A stretch of DNA of 64,000 nucleotides from Chania multitudinisentens RB-25 (lineage in GTDB: Bacteria; Pseudomonadota; Gammaproteobacteria; Enterobacterales; Enterobacteriaceae), in contig NZ_CP007044.2 in assembly GCF_000520015.2 (NCBI RefSeq), positions 2,356,001-2,420,000 of the forward strand, given 5' to 3'. Shown here piece after piece: positions 36,088 through 45,912 of this stretch. The translations under genes were made by a program, and so were the position numbers. The notes beneath the pieces are model-generated. The model searched no databases. It was not told the DNA's origin and saw nothing but the letters and a program-made list of their open reading frames with translations. How positions within the stretch are numbered: the first letter of the stretch is position 1; each line of letters starts with the position of its first letter.

Positions 36088-36489
36088 CATGGTTACCGTA
36101 TCTCACCACTGAGCTTTATCAGCTGAGATATGGGGCCGCTCATCGCTTTCTTCAGCGCGATAATTTATGAGCAACGCTTTCCCTGGCTTTGCTATAGGTG
36201 TTTGTGTTGCGCTGCTAACAGAATCAGCATCGGTTTTTGCCATTTCCTCTAGGGCTGCCACGGTTGTTATTTATTAACATCCGCTTTCATCACTGGCGAT
36301 GTTCTGCAACACTAAAGTGTACAGAATAGAGCGCCTTCACTGCACCGATTACTAGGTTTTCAGTGTTGCGGCATGTAGAATGCTGCGATTCAGGCGAAAG
36401 ACGGCCGAACCCATTCACTGTCGCTTTATGTCCAGGCGGGTTTCCATAGGCGAGTAATTCAGAAATACCAAGGCAGAAAAACTTTTATA
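36088..36489. other. Gap between rseC and lepA
   Basis: 402 bp without a convincing gene. TATCTCA and TGAGATA (36099-36105 and 36124-36130) form an inverted repeat just after rseC that may end the operon transcript. The rest presumably holds the lepA promoter and leader. Confidence 0.4.
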
Positions 36490-38289
36490 ATGAAGCATAT
36501 ACGAAATTTCTCCATTATTGCTCACATTGACCACGGTAAGTCGACGCTGTCTGACCGTATTATTCAAATTTGCGGCGGTCTGACTGAGCGTGAAATGGCC
36601 GCACAGGTTCTGGATTCAATGGATTTGGAACGTGAGCGTGGTATTACTATCAAAGCGCAGAGTGTGACGCTTGATTATACCGCGCCTGATGGTCAGACCT
36701 ATCAGCTTAACTTTATCGATACTCCAGGGCACGTTGACTTCTCTTACGAAGTTTCCCGTTCACTGGCTGCCTGTGAAGGTGCCTTATTGGTGGTGGACGC
36801 CGGGCAGGGTGTTGAAGCCCAGACGCTGGCCAACTGTTATACCGCACTGGATATGGATCTGGAAGTTGTTCCCGTGTTGAACAAAATCGATCTACCCGCA
36901 GCCGATCCCGATCGTGCGGCGCAGGAAATCGAAGATATTGTAGGTATTGATGCCACTGATGCTGTGCGCTGCTCGGCAAAAACCGGTGTGGGTGTGCCAG
37001 ATGTTCTTGAACGCCTGGTGCGGGATATCCCGCCACCGGAAGGTGATTCGGATGCGCCATTGCAGGCACTGATCATCGACTCCTGGTTTGATAACTATCT
37101 GGGCGTGGTTTCCCTGATTCGTGTTAAAAACGGTACGCTGCGTAAAGGGGACAAAATTAAGGTCATGAGTACCGGCCAGACCTATAATGCGGATCGGCTG
37201 GGTATTTTCACTCCGAAGCGTGTTGAACGCGAGGTGTTGAATTGCGGTGAGGTGGGTTGGTTGGTCTGTGCCATCAAAGATATTCTCGGTGCTCCGGTGG
37301 GGGATACCCTGACTCTCGCCCGCCAGCCAGCGGAGAAAATGCTGCCCGGTTTCAAGAAAGTGAAGCCACAGGTTTATGCTGGCCTATTTCCGATCAGTTC
37401 CGACGATTATGAAGCTTTCCGTGATGCGCTGGGTAAACTGAGCCTGAACGATGCTTCGCTGTTCTATGAGCCAGAAAGTTCCACTGCGTTAGGTTTTGGT
37501 TTCCGTTGTGGTTTCCTTGGTTTGCTGCACATGGAAATCATCCAGGAGCGCCTGGAGCGTGAATACGATCTGGAGCTGATCACCACGGCGCCAACGGTGG
37601 TGTATGAAGTGGAAACCACCAGTAAAGAAACTATTTACGTTGACAGCCCATCCAAGTTGCCGCCGCTGAATAATATTACCGAACTGCGTGAACCGATCGC
37701 TGAATGTCATATGCTGATGCCGCAGGAATATCTCGGTAACGTCATTACGTTGTGTATCGAAAAACGCGGCGTGCAGACCAACATGGTTTACCACGGTAAC
37801 CAGGTGGCGTTGACCTATGAAATCCCGATGGCGGAAGTGGTGCTCGACTTTTTCGATCGCTTGAAATCCACTTCACGTGGTTACGCCTCTCTCGATTATA
37901 ATTTCAAACGTTTCCAAACTTCAGATATGGTGCGGGTCGATGTGTTGATCAACAACGAACGTGTGGATGCACTGGCGTTGATCACCCATCGCGACAATGC
38001 GCAATACCGTGGCCGTGAATTGGTGGAAAAGATGAAAGAGCTGATCCCACGCCAGCAATTCGACATTGCGATCCAGGCTGCGATTGGCACTCATATTATT
38101 GCGCGTTCCACGGTAAAACAGCTGCGTAAAAACGTGCTGGCGAAATGCTACGGCGGTGACGTGAGCCGTAAGAAAAAGCTGTTGCAGAAACAGAAAGACG
38201 GTAAGAAACGCATGAAGCAGGTGGGTAACGTTGAATTGCCACAGGAGGCATTCTTGGCCATTCTGCACGTTGGCAAAGACAGCAAGTAA
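36490..38289 (+). CDS. lepA: Elongation factor 4 (LepA)
   Basis: 599 aa, the E. coli length. G1 AHIDHGKSTL near residue 10, DTPGHVDF and NKIDLP define the GTPase. EF-G-like domains II, III and V and the unique C-terminal domain ending GNVELPQEAFLAILHVGKDSK follow. Translation and ribosome biogenesis factor. Upstream of lepB, 31 bp apart. Confidence 0.98.
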   Translation: MKHIRNFSIIAHIDHGKSTLSDRIIQICGGLTEREMAAQVLDSMDLERERGITIKAQSVTLDYTAPDGQTYQLNFIDTPGHVDFSYEVSRSLAACEGALLVVDAGQGVEAQTLANCYTALDMDLEVVPVLNKIDLPAADPDRAAQEIEDIVGIDATDAVRCSAKTGVGVPDVLERLVRDIPPPEGDSDAPLQALIIDSWFDNYLGVVSLIRVKNGTLRKGDKIKVMSTGQTYNADRLGIFTPKRVEREVLNCGEVGWLVCAIKDILGAPVGDTLTLARQPAEKMLPGFKKVKPQVYAGLFPISSDDYEAFRDALGKLSLNDASLFYEPESSTALGFGFRCGFLGLLHMEIIQERLEREYDLELITTAPTVVYEVETTSKETIYVDSPSKLPPLNNITELREPIAECHMLMPQEYLGNVITLCIEKRGVQTNMVYHGNQVALTYEIPMAEVVLDFFDRLKSTSRGYASLDYNFKRFQTSDMVRVDVLINNERVDALALITHRDNAQYRGRELVEKMKELIPRQQFDIAIQAAIGTHIIARSTVKQLRKNVLAKCYGGDVSRKKKLLQKQKDGKKRMKQVGNVELPQEAFLAILHVGKDSK

Positions 38290-38320
38290 GAGCGAAAGCT
38301 TGTTTAACTAGGGAGTTTGC

Positions 38321-39298
38321 ATGGCGAATATGTTTGCCCTGATCTTGGCAATTGCAACGCTGGTGACTGGGATCATCTGGTGCTTTGAGCGCTTTAAATG
38401 GGCACCTGCACGCCGGGCGAAAATCGCGGCGATCAATGCACAGACTGAAGGTGCGGTTGACGAAAAATTGCTGGCGAACGTGGCGAAACAACCGGGTTGG
38501 GTTGAGACGGGTTCTTCTGTTTTCCCGGTATTGTTATTGGTTTTTGTGGTGCGTTCGTTTATTTACGAACCTTTCCAAATTCCTTCAGGCTCCATGATGC
38601 CAACCTTGCTGATTGGTGATTTTATTCTGGTGAATAAATTTGCTTACGGCATTAAAGATCCTATTACCCAAACCACGTTAATTGCAACCGGCCAGCCAAA
38701 ACGTGGTGATATTGCGGTCTTTAAATACCCGCGTGATCCGAAGCTGGATTATATCAAACGTGTTATTGGTTTGCCGGGCGATCGTGTGACCTACGATCCG
38801 GTGGATAAACGCGTCACGATACAGCCATCTTGTGATAATAGTCAGCCATGTGATAGCGCCTTGGCGGTGACCTACAGCGATGCGCAACCAAGCGATTTTG
38901 TGCAAATGTTCAGCCGCAGTAGTATGGGGGAAGCCAGCAACGGCTTTTTCTCGATTCCACTCAATGAAAATGTGCCACAAGGGGGGATTCGCCTGAGTGA
39001 GCGCAAGGAAACGCTGGGCGATGTCACACACCGCATTCTGACTGTACCGGTTACACAAGATCAGGTTGGTGCCTATTACCAGCAGCCAGGTAAACAATTG
39101 GCGGAATGGATTGTTCCTGCGGGCCATTATTTCATGATGGGTGACAACCGTGATAACAGTGCCGACAGCCGCTATTGGGGGTTCGTGCCAGAGAGGAATC
39201 TGGTGGGGCAAGCTACGGCTATCTGGATGAGTTTTGAAAAGCAGGAAGGTGAATGGCCAACGGGGGTAAGATTGAACCGTATTGGTGGCATTCATTAA
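38321..39298 (+). CDS. lepB: Signal peptidase I
   Basis: 325 aa. Two N-terminal membrane segments (residues about 3-22 and 63-80). Catalytic serine in PSGSMMPTL (about residue 92), catalytic lysine in YIKRVIGLPGDRV (about residue 147) and the GDNRDNSADSRYWG box. Removes signal peptides at the periplasmic face. Confidence 0.98.
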   Translation: MANMFALILAIATLVTGIIWCFERFKWAPARRAKIAAINAQTEGAVDEKLLANVAKQPGWVETGSSVFPVLLLVFVVRSFIYEPFQIPSGSMMPTLLIGDFILVNKFAYGIKDPITQTTLIATGQPKRGDIAVFKYPRDPKLDYIKRVIGLPGDRVTYDPVDKRVTIQPSCDNSQPCDSALAVTYSDAQPSDFVQMFSRSSMGEASNGFFSIPLNENVPQGGIRLSERKETLGDVTHRILTVPVTQDQVGAYYQQPGKQLAEWIVPAGHYFMMGDNRDNSADSRYWGFVPERNLVGQATAIWMSFEKQEGEWPTGVRLNRIGGIH

Positions 39299-39320
39299 GC
39301 GCTGGCTGCGCGCGTTTTAC

Positions 39321-39350
39321 ACCAGATACTTATCTCTATAAGTATCTGGT
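39321..39350. repeat. 13-bp perfect hairpin after lepB
   Basis: ACCAGATACTTAT (39321-39333) and ATAAGTATCTGGT (39338-39350) surround a CTCT loop. No T-run follows. Could be a terminator acting with other signals or a structured site in the lepB-rnc spacer. Confidence 0.6.
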
Positions 39351-39499
39351 GGCTCGCTCATTTGCCACTCAAGAATTTTCTGGCCTCAATTGAGGATATA
39401 TAAACACAGCATTATATTTTCACTCGTTGTAGAATACTTTTCCGAACGATAAAGGTTGGTTCTTAGCTGAGAGCCACTGCAAACGAAACAGTTTTGTTT

Positions 39500-39618
39500 T
39501 TACCCAATAGATTTCAGGTTGCGGCTTAGGGTTGCAAATACGGTGTTCCCAGAAGCTTAGATCGCTGAGTGACTGAGGTGAAGGTGTCAAGCCAACAGCG
39601 TTGAGAAATGAAGGGTAT
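39500..39618. repeat. ERIC intergenic repeat
   Basis: The core GTTCCCAGAAGCTTAGAT followed by GAGTGACTGAGGTGAAGG matches the ERIC central palindrome (CCCCAGGAGCTTACAT / AAGTGACTGGGGTGAGCG). The outer ends TTACCC (39500) and GGGTAT (ending 39618) fit the ERIC termini. About 119 bp, close to the usual 127 bp. It lies between lepB and rnc and would be transcribed into the rnc leader. A minus-strand reading frame through it is not credible. Confidence 0.82.
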
Positions 39619-39691
39619 GGCTTCCGGCGAAACAGGCCTGTTCCGTATGTTGTTAAGTTTTTTTGACGCATTCTTGATCTATTGGTAACTC

Positions 39692-40372
39692 ATGAATCCC
39701 ATCGTAATAAACAGGCTGCAGCGGAAGCTGGGCTATACTTTTCACCAACAGGAGCTTTTACTGCAAGCGTTAACTCACCGTAGCGCCAGCAGTAAACATA
39801 ATGAACGTCTTGAGTTTCTGGGTGATTCTATTCTTAGTTTTGTCATCGCCAATGCACTTTATCACCGTTTTCCACGCGTAGATGAAGGCGATATGAGCCG
39901 CATGCGTGCCACCCTGGTACGGGGAAATACCTTGGCAGAGATGGCGCGTGAATTCGATTTAGGCGAATGTTTGCGCCTGGGGCCGGGTGAGCTGAAAAGT
40001 GGTGGATTCCGCCGCGAATCAATTCTGGCGGATACGGTGGAGGCACTCATTGGTGGCGTGTTTCTGGATAGCGATATTCAGACCGTTGAGCGCCTGATTT
40101 TGGACTGGTATCGCAGCCGGTTGGATGAAATCAGCCCCGGTGATAAGCAGAAAGATCCGAAAACCCGCTTACAGGAGTTTTTACAGGGTCGCCATTTGCC
40201 GTTGCCTTCTTATCTGGTGGTGCAGGTTCGTGGTGAGGCGCACGATCAGGAATTTACCATCCACTGCATGGTGAGTGGTTTGAGCGAACCCGTAGTGGGT
40301 ACCGGTTCAAGCCGCCGCAAAGCTGAGCAGGCAGCAGCGGAACAAGCAATGAAAAAGCTGGAGCTTGAATGA
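39692..40372 (+). CDS. rnc: Ribonuclease III
   Basis: 226 aa as in E. coli. Signature HNERLEFLGDSILSF (residues about 36-50) with catalytic acidic residues, and a C-terminal double-stranded-RNA-binding domain (DPKTRLQEFLQG to KAEQAAAEQAMKKLELE). Processes rRNA and cleaves its own leader in E. coli. Overlaps era by 4 bp. Confidence 0.98.
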   Translation: MNPIVINRLQRKLGYTFHQQELLLQALTHRSASSKHNERLEFLGDSILSFVIANALYHRFPRVDEGDMSRMRATLVRGNTLAEMAREFDLGECLRLGPGELKSGGFRRESILADTVEALIGGVFLDSDIQTVERLILDWYRSRLDEISPGDKQKDPKTRLQEFLQGRHLPLPSYLVVQVRGEAHDQEFTIHCMVSGLSEPVVGTGSSRRKAEQAAAEQAMKKLELE

Positions 40373-41277
40373 GCGAAGAAAAACAATATTGCGGTTTTAT
40401 CGCGATTGTTGGTCGCCCCAACGTGGGGAAATCCACGTTGCTGAATCAACTGTTGGGTCAAAAAGTTTCTATCACCTCGCGTAAACCGCAAACGACCCGC
40501 CACCGCATTATGGGGATTCATACTGAAGGAGCCTATCAGGCTATTTATGTGGACACCCCCGGGCTGCATATTGAAGAAAAACGCGCCATCAACCGTTTAA
40601 TGAACCGTGCGGCCAGCAGTTCTATTGGTGATGTAGAACTGGTGATCTTTGTTGTTGAAGGCACTAACTGGACCGCTGATGACGAGATGGTGGTCAATAA
40701 ACTGCGTAGCCTGAGATGTCCGGTACTGCTGGCGATCAACAAGGTTGACAACGTTACCGACAAATCCAAGTTATTGCCGCATATCGCTTTCCTTAGCCAG
40801 CAGATGAATTTCCTTGATGTTGTGCCTATCTCCGCTGAAAAGGGCATGAATGTGGATACCATCGCCAGCATTGCGCGTAAACTGTTGCCGGAAGCGGAAC
40901 ACCACTTCCCAGAAGACTATATTACCGATCGTTCGCAGCGTTTTATGGCATCGGAAATTATTCGTGAAAAACTGATGCGTTTCCTCGGTGAAGAACTGCC
41001 CTATTCGGTGACGGTGGAGATTGAACAGTTTGTTGCCAACGATCGCGGGGGTTACGATGTTCACGGCCTGATTCTGGTGGAGCGTGAAGGCCAGAAGAAA
41101 ATGGTGATCGGTAATAAAGGGGCGAAGATTAAAACCATTGGCATTGAAGCACGCCAGGATATGGAACAGATGTTTGAAACTAAAGTGCATTTGGAACTGT
41201 GGGTGAAAGTGAAATCCGGCTGGGCAGACGACGAACGTGCGTTGCGCAGCTTGGGCTATGTTGACGACCTGAAGTAA
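40369..41277 (+). CDS. era: GTPase Era
   Basis: 302 aa. G1 GRPNVGKST near residue 15, DTPGLH, NKVD, then a C-terminal KH domain (KKMVIGNKGAKIKTIG) that binds the 3' end of 16S rRNA. Essential for 30S assembly. Confidence 0.98.
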   Translation: MSEEKQYCGFIAIVGRPNVGKSTLLNQLLGQKVSITSRKPQTTRHRIMGIHTEGAYQAIYVDTPGLHIEEKRAINRLMNRAASSSIGDVELVIFVVEGTNWTADDEMVVNKLRSLRCPVLLAINKVDNVTDKSKLLPHIAFLSQQMNFLDVVPISAEKGMNVDTIASIARKLLPEAEHHFPEDYITDRSQRFMASEIIREKLMRFLGEELPYSVTVEIEQFVANDRGGYDVHGLILVEREGQKKMVIGNKGAKIKTIGIEARQDMEQMFETKVHLELWVKVKSGWADDERALRSLGYVDDLK

Positions 41278-41285
41278 TATATCTG

Positions 41286-42017
41286 ATGGATGGCTGGGAG
41301 CGCGCTTTCGTCTTGCATGGTCGGCCGTACAGTGAAACCAGCCTGATGCTGGATCTGTTCACGGAAGGCCATGGGCGGGTGCGCTTGCTGGCAAAAGGCG
41401 CGCGTAGCCGCCGTTCCAACTTAAAAGGGTGTCTGCAACCTTTTACCCCGCTGTTGGTACGCTGGGGCGGGCGTGGCGAAGTCAAAACCCTGCGTAACGC
41501 CGAAGCCGTCTCTCTCGGTTTACCTCTGAATGGCATGATGCTGTATAGCGGCCTGTACGTGAATGAATTGCTGTCGCGCGTCTTGGAGCAGGAAGGCAAT
41601 TATTCGGTACTTTTTTTTGATTATCTACAATGCCTACAAGCCTTGGCAGCAGAAGACAGTTCACCGGAACATGCCCTGCGCCAGTTCGAACTGGCTCTGT
41701 TAAGCCACCTTGGCTACGGCCTGGATTTTCTGCATTGTGCCGGCAGCGGTGAGCCAGTTGATGATGGCATGACCTATCGTTACCGTGAGGAAAAAGGCTT
41801 CATTGCCAGTTTGGTGGTGGATCATTACAGTTTTACTGGCCGTGAATTGCGCGCCTTGGCTGAACGGCAGTTCCCTGATATTCCCACCTTGAGAGCGGCC
41901 AAACGCTTTACCCGTATGGCCCTGAAGCCCTACCTTGGCGGCAAACCGTTGAAGAGCCGGGAACTGTTCCGGCAGTTTGTGCGCAAACAACCCAATACTC
42001 CCATTGACGAAGCTTAG
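41286..42017 (+). CDS. recO: DNA repair protein RecO
   Basis: 243 aa (E. coli 242). OB-fold N-terminus (WERAFVLHGRPYSETSLMLDLFTEGHGRV) and a helical C-terminal part. Loads RecA on SSB-coated DNA with RecR. 8 bp after era. Confidence 0.97.
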   Translation: MDGWERAFVLHGRPYSETSLMLDLFTEGHGRVRLLAKGARSRRSNLKGCLQPFTPLLVRWGGRGEVKTLRNAEAVSLGLPLNGMMLYSGLYVNELLSRVLEQEGNYSVLFFDYLQCLQALAAEDSSPEHALRQFELALLSHLGYGLDFLHCAGSGEPVDDGMTYRYREEKGFIASLVVDHYSFTGRELRALAERQFPDIPTLRAAKRFTRMALKPYLGGKPLKSRELFRQFVRKQPNTPIDEA

Positions 42018-42114
42018 CGCCCATCTCAATAGATTCTTAGTCTCTTTCTGCTTTTGCCTGTTTCCTCAGGCGTGTAAACTGCTGCTACTGAAAATCGTTC
42101 TTTAGAGGGTTGTC

Positions 42115-42846
42115 ATGGCTGATTTGTTGCTGGGCGTTAATATCGATCATATCGCCACATTACGTAACGCACGCGGAACCAACTATCCCGATCCGGTGCA
42201 AGCGGCATTCATCGCCGAGCAGGCGGGTGCTGACGGTATTACTGTTCATTTACGCGAAGATCGCCGCCACATTACCGATCGTGACGTGCGTATTCTACGC
42301 CAGACAATTCAGACGCGCATGAACCTGGAAATGGCGGTGACTGACGAAATGCTTGATATCGCCATTGAGTTGAAACCGCATTTTTGCTGCCTGGTGCCAG
42401 AAAAACGCCAGGAAGTGACCACCGAAGGTGGGCTGGACGTGGCAGGGCAACTGGACAAAATGACTGTGGCGGTTGAGCGCTTGGCTCAGGCAGGGATTTT
42501 GGTCTCGTTGTTCATTGATGCCGATCATCGCCAGATCGATGCTGCCGTTGCCGTGGGTGCGCCGTATATCGAAATTCATACGGGTGCTTATGCTGAAGCG
42601 GAAGGTGAGCTGGCCGTTCGAACTGAACTGAAGCGGATCGCTGCGGCAGCAACCTATGCCGCAGGTAAAGGGCTGAAAGTGAATGCGGGTCATGGCCTGA
42701 CTTACCATAATGTTCAACCGATTGCTGCACTGCCGGAAATGCACGAACTGAATATCGGCCATGCGATCGTCGGCCAAGCGGTAATGAGTGGTTTGCCAGC
42801 CGCCGTCGCCGATATGAAATTGCTGATGCGTGAAGCGCGTCGCTGA
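42115..42846 (+). CDS. pdxJ: Pyridoxine 5'-phosphate synthase
   Basis: 243 aa, E. coli length. LLLGVNIDHIATLRNARGT at the start, TVHLREDRRHI and NAGHGLTYHNV phosphate-binding segments of the PdxJ barrel. Last step of de novo vitamin B6 synthesis. Overlaps acpS by one base. Confidence 0.98.
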   Translation: MADLLLGVNIDHIATLRNARGTNYPDPVQAAFIAEQAGADGITVHLREDRRHITDRDVRILRQTIQTRMNLEMAVTDEMLDIAIELKPHFCCLVPEKRQEVTTEGGLDVAGQLDKMTVAVERLAQAGILVSLFIDADHRQIDAAVAVGAPYIEIHTGAYAEAEGELAVRTELKRIAAAATYAAGKGLKVNAGHGLTYHNVQPIAALPEMHELNIGHAIVGQAVMSGLPAAVADMKLLMREARR

Positions 42847-43226
42847 TGGCGATTCTTGGCTTAGGCACCGATATCGTTGAGATAGCACGCATTGACGCAG
42901 TGGTTGAACGCCGCGGTGAGCGCTTGGCGCGCCGTGTGTTGAGCCAGGGCGAATGGGAAGTGTATCAGCAGCATCAGCAGCCGGTACGCTTCCTTGCCAA
43001 ACGTTTTGCGGTGAAAGAGGCTGCCGCCAAAGCTTTTGGCACAGGAATTCGCAACGGGTTAGCGTTCAATCAGTTCGAGGTGTTTAGCGATGGCCTGGGT
43101 AAACCCAATATCCGCCTGCATGGCCATGCGGCTGAACTGGCGCAAAAGATGGGGGTTGTTTCGATCCATGTTTCTCTGGCAGATGAACGTCGTTATGCCT
43201 GTGCGACCGTGATTCTAGAGGGATAA
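42846..43226 (+). CDS. acpS: Holo-acyl-carrier-protein synthase
   Basis: 126 aa. GLGTDIVEIARI with the metal-binding aspartate near residue 9 and RFAVKEAAAKAFGTG with the glutamate near residue 58. Transfers phosphopantetheine to ACP. Confidence 0.98.
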   Translation: MAILGLGTDIVEIARIDAVVERRGERLARRVLSQGEWEVYQQHQQPVRFLAKRFAVKEAAAKAFGTGIRNGLAFNQFEVFSDGLGKPNIRLHGHAAELAQKMGVVSIHVSLADERRYACATVILEG

Positions 43227-43251
43227 TGAGCCGGGGCTGCGGCCATCAGGG

Positions 43252-43512
43252 TTACAAAAGGTCGGTATGGTGCAGCACCACAAATTTTTCCCACAGTTGT
43301 TCCTGATTTTCAACGTGCTGCGGATCGATCACGATGGTATTGTCGATCGGGCAAACCTGTTGGCAAGTTGGTGTATCGTAGTGCCCAACACACTCGGTGC
43401 AGCGGTTAACGTCGATCTGGTAAATGTCATTGCCCATTGAAATCGCCTGATTGGGGCATTCTGGCTCGCACATATCACAGTTAATGCAGCGTTTGGTAAT
43501 CAAGAGAGCCAT
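43252..43512 (-). CDS. yfhL: 2[4Fe-4S] ferredoxin YfhL
   Basis: 86 aa. First cluster motif CINCDMCEPECP, second CTECVGHYDTPTCQQVCP with the longer Alvin-type spacing. Small electron carrier of uncertain partner. Convergent with acpS, as in E. coli. Confidence 0.97.
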   Translation of the reverse strand: MALLITKRCINCDMCEPECPNQAISMGNDIYQIDVNRCTECVGHYDTPTCQQVCPIDNTIVIDPQHVENQEQLWEKFVVLHHTDLL

Positions 43513-44203
43513 TGTAATAATTTACCTTTCTATCTTGTAATTCAATCAGTTAAATGTTGTAAGGTTGGTTAGGTTGTGCATTTATCCAACTATAAACTTC
43601 ACAGAACTGCCCACCGAAAAAGAATTTTAACGCCGCGCACTGTACCACAGAACCCCAGACATAAAAATCAGTGTATAAACCTCTCTTTCGGCATGTTGAT
43701 CCCATGCGCCGATACTTTTTCGACTCTATTTCCAGAACGTGATTTTTCTCTTCAGTTAGGAAAAGACAGAATCCTCCTGGCTATTCAGAAGATGTTTTTA
43801 CTTAGAGATATTACGAGTAATAAAGAGATAATCATCAGGAGTTCTTCTTGATTTCTTAATAGTGTAATGTTTTTTAAATAGACTAATTTTAGTCGTTGGT
43901 GTTTCTTTTTCTTGTATTTAATAAGAAAATCACTAAGTAGAAATAGGTGTTGAGTATTTTTAATTGATTGTTTTTCAGGTTAAATATTCGTGATAACATT
44001 AAAGATATTGATAACTGCGCATTATTCAAATAGGGGGATCACAGCAGCACTTTGGCACAGGATCAAGAGCAAGACCCTACAGTATTTTTCAAGTTGATTC
44101 ATTTTTAACCTCTGCTGTTTTAAAGCGGTTATTCCGTTCTCTTTTGGCGGAAACGATATCAATAGTCATGTAAGACAATCACTAGGATAAATGGAGATTT
44201 AAC
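43513..44203. other. AT-rich gap before the cholesterol-oxidase-like gene
   Basis: 691 bp without a convincing gene. A 91-codon frame at 43576-43851 lacks a ribosome-binding site and a recognisable domain. In E. coli yfhL is next to the murR-like gene, so this AT-rich stretch with the following oxidase looks like inserted DNA. No att site, IS end or tRNA is visible. Confidence 0.5.
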
Positions 44204-45832
44204 ATGGTATCCCGTAGACGATTTCTTTTAGGTTGTGGTGCGCTGGGTGCTGGAAGCATCGCCGGTTTTCAGCCTGCCCCGGCACATGCCACTTTATCGG
44301 CTCTCAATACGCTGAAATATAAAATTCACGTTCCTGAAATTTTCCAAACGGTAAAACGGCCTCCTGCTTACACGCCGGTTATTGTAATTGGTTCGGGGTT
44401 CGGTGGGGCTGTTTCGGCTTTGCGTTTTTCGCAGGCCGGTGAGAAAGTGACCGTTTTGGAAAGAGGCTTCAAATGGCCAACTGGGCCGTTTCGTACCACG
44501 TTTAGCAACGACACGTTGCCTGATGGAAGGGCATTCTGGCACCGGAATAGCGCCAAAATGATTGCTGGCAACACGGCTTATTTTGATAAGTTTGCTGGCG
44601 TGATGGATGTCACTGAATATCCCAATATGACGGTATGGCGCGGCGCGGCGGTTGGCGGTGGTTCAGTTATCTTTACCGGTGTCATGATTCAACCGGAACG
44701 CCAATATTTTGATGCAATCTTTGGTGGCGGTGTCAGTTACGACGAAATGGATAAAAAATATTATCCTCTGGTGCGCAAAATGCTGAACCTTAATTCCATG
44801 CCACTGGATATTTATAACAGCTCACCATTTGGTCATTCACGCATTTGGGATCAGCAATCAAGAAAAGCGGGTTATACCACGGCACCGATTGACTCGATCT
44901 TTAACTGGGATGTCGTAAGAGCTGAACTTACAGGGCGCAGCTTACCTTCAGCCATCTCCGGTGCCAGTAACCACGGCAACAGTAATGGGGCCAAGTACGA
45001 CTTAAACCAGAACTACCTACGGCAGGCGGAAGCAACGGGGTTAACGACGGTTTATCCAGGGCATGAAGTCTCTGATATTTCATGGGATGGCCATCGGTAT
45101 TTAATCAGTGTTACCCAATCTTCTCCTGAGGGTAAGCAACTGAACCGTTATGAGCTTTCTTGCGACCGCCTCGTTTTAGCCGCAGGTTCGATTGGTACCA
45201 CGGAATTACTGGTCAAGGCGCAGGCCAAAGGCACGTTGCCTAACTTGAACGAAGAGATAGGCCAAGGCTGGGGCAGTAACGGGGATACTATCGTGACGCG
45301 CAGTTTCTCTGCGATCAAAGGGCTACAACAGGGTTCTCCAAGTGCTTCACGTATACATGACAGAAATGCTGGGCTACCGGTGACCTTGGAGAACTGGTAT
45401 GTGCCGGGTGTCCCAGTCAATCTGGGCATTATCGGATCGCTGGGTATGGCATTTGATGAAACAAATCGCGGGGATTTTGTTTACGACAAAGCCAGAGGCA
45501 AAGTTAATCTGCGCTGGGCTGCCAATGGTAATGCCGATATTGTGGAAGCTGCTCGCTATGTGAATAACCGGATTTGTGATGCCAATGGGGTTATTCCGGG
45601 TGTGCCTATCTTTAAAGAAGATGTTGCTGGTTTGAATTGGACAGCTCATCCTCTAGGCGGCGCCGTGCTGGATAAAGCGCTGGATAATGAAGGGCGAGTT
45701 ATCGGTTATAACGGGCTGTACGTTATGGATGGTGCCGCTATTCCTGGTTCAACGGGCTCTGTTAACCCGGCTCTGACTATTACCGCGCTAGCGGAGCGCA
45801 ATATAGAACGGATTATTGCTGCCGGGGGATGA
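44204..45832 (+). CDS. Tat-exported cholesterol-oxidase-like GMC flavoenzyme
   Basis: 542 aa. Twin-arginine signal SRRRFLLGCGALGAG (residues 3-17) with export cleavage near AHA (about residue 29). FAD-binding VIVIGSGFGGAVSALRFSQAGEKVTVLERG (about 59-88). C-terminal WTAHPLGG and GSTGSVNPALTITALAERN correspond to the catalytic histidine and asparagine regions of Streptomyces cholesterol oxidase. A 3-beta-hydroxysteroid oxidase (hydrogen peroxide producing) of the GMC type is the best call; the true substrate is unknown. It follows an AT-rich gap and is isolated from other catabolic genes, which suggests acquisition. Confidence 0.8.
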   Translation: MVSRRRFLLGCGALGAGSIAGFQPAPAHATLSALNTLKYKIHVPEIFQTVKRPPAYTPVIVIGSGFGGAVSALRFSQAGEKVTVLERGFKWPTGPFRTTFSNDTLPDGRAFWHRNSAKMIAGNTAYFDKFAGVMDVTEYPNMTVWRGAAVGGGSVIFTGVMIQPERQYFDAIFGGGVSYDEMDKKYYPLVRKMLNLNSMPLDIYNSSPFGHSRIWDQQSRKAGYTTAPIDSIFNWDVVRAELTGRSLPSAISGASNHGNSNGAKYDLNQNYLRQAEATGLTTVYPGHEVSDISWDGHRYLISVTQSSPEGKQLNRYELSCDRLVLAAGSIGTTELLVKAQAKGTLPNLNEEIGQGWGSNGDTIVTRSFSAIKGLQQGSPSASRIHDRNAGLPVTLENWYVPGVPVNLGIIGSLGMAFDETNRGDFVYDKARGKVNLRWAANGNADIVEAARYVNNRICDANGVIPGVPIFKEDVAGLNWTAHPLGGAVLDKALDNEGRVIGYNGLYVMDGAAIPGSTGSVNPALTITALAERNIERIIAAGG

Positions 45833-45912
45833 TGAAGTTACCCCTCTGAAAGGATTGGCTGCGTAATATGGCGCGGCCTTTCATGCTCATTTCCTCCTAC
45901 CTTTTCCTCGCC

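Noticed and set aside
39420..39671. 83-codon minus-strand frame between lepB and rnc
   Set aside because: It runs through the ERIC repeat, which explains the open frame; no recognisable protein.
43576..43851. 91-codon frame upstream of the oxidase gene
   Set aside because: No ribosome-binding site, unusual composition and no domain; probably chance in AT-rich DNA.
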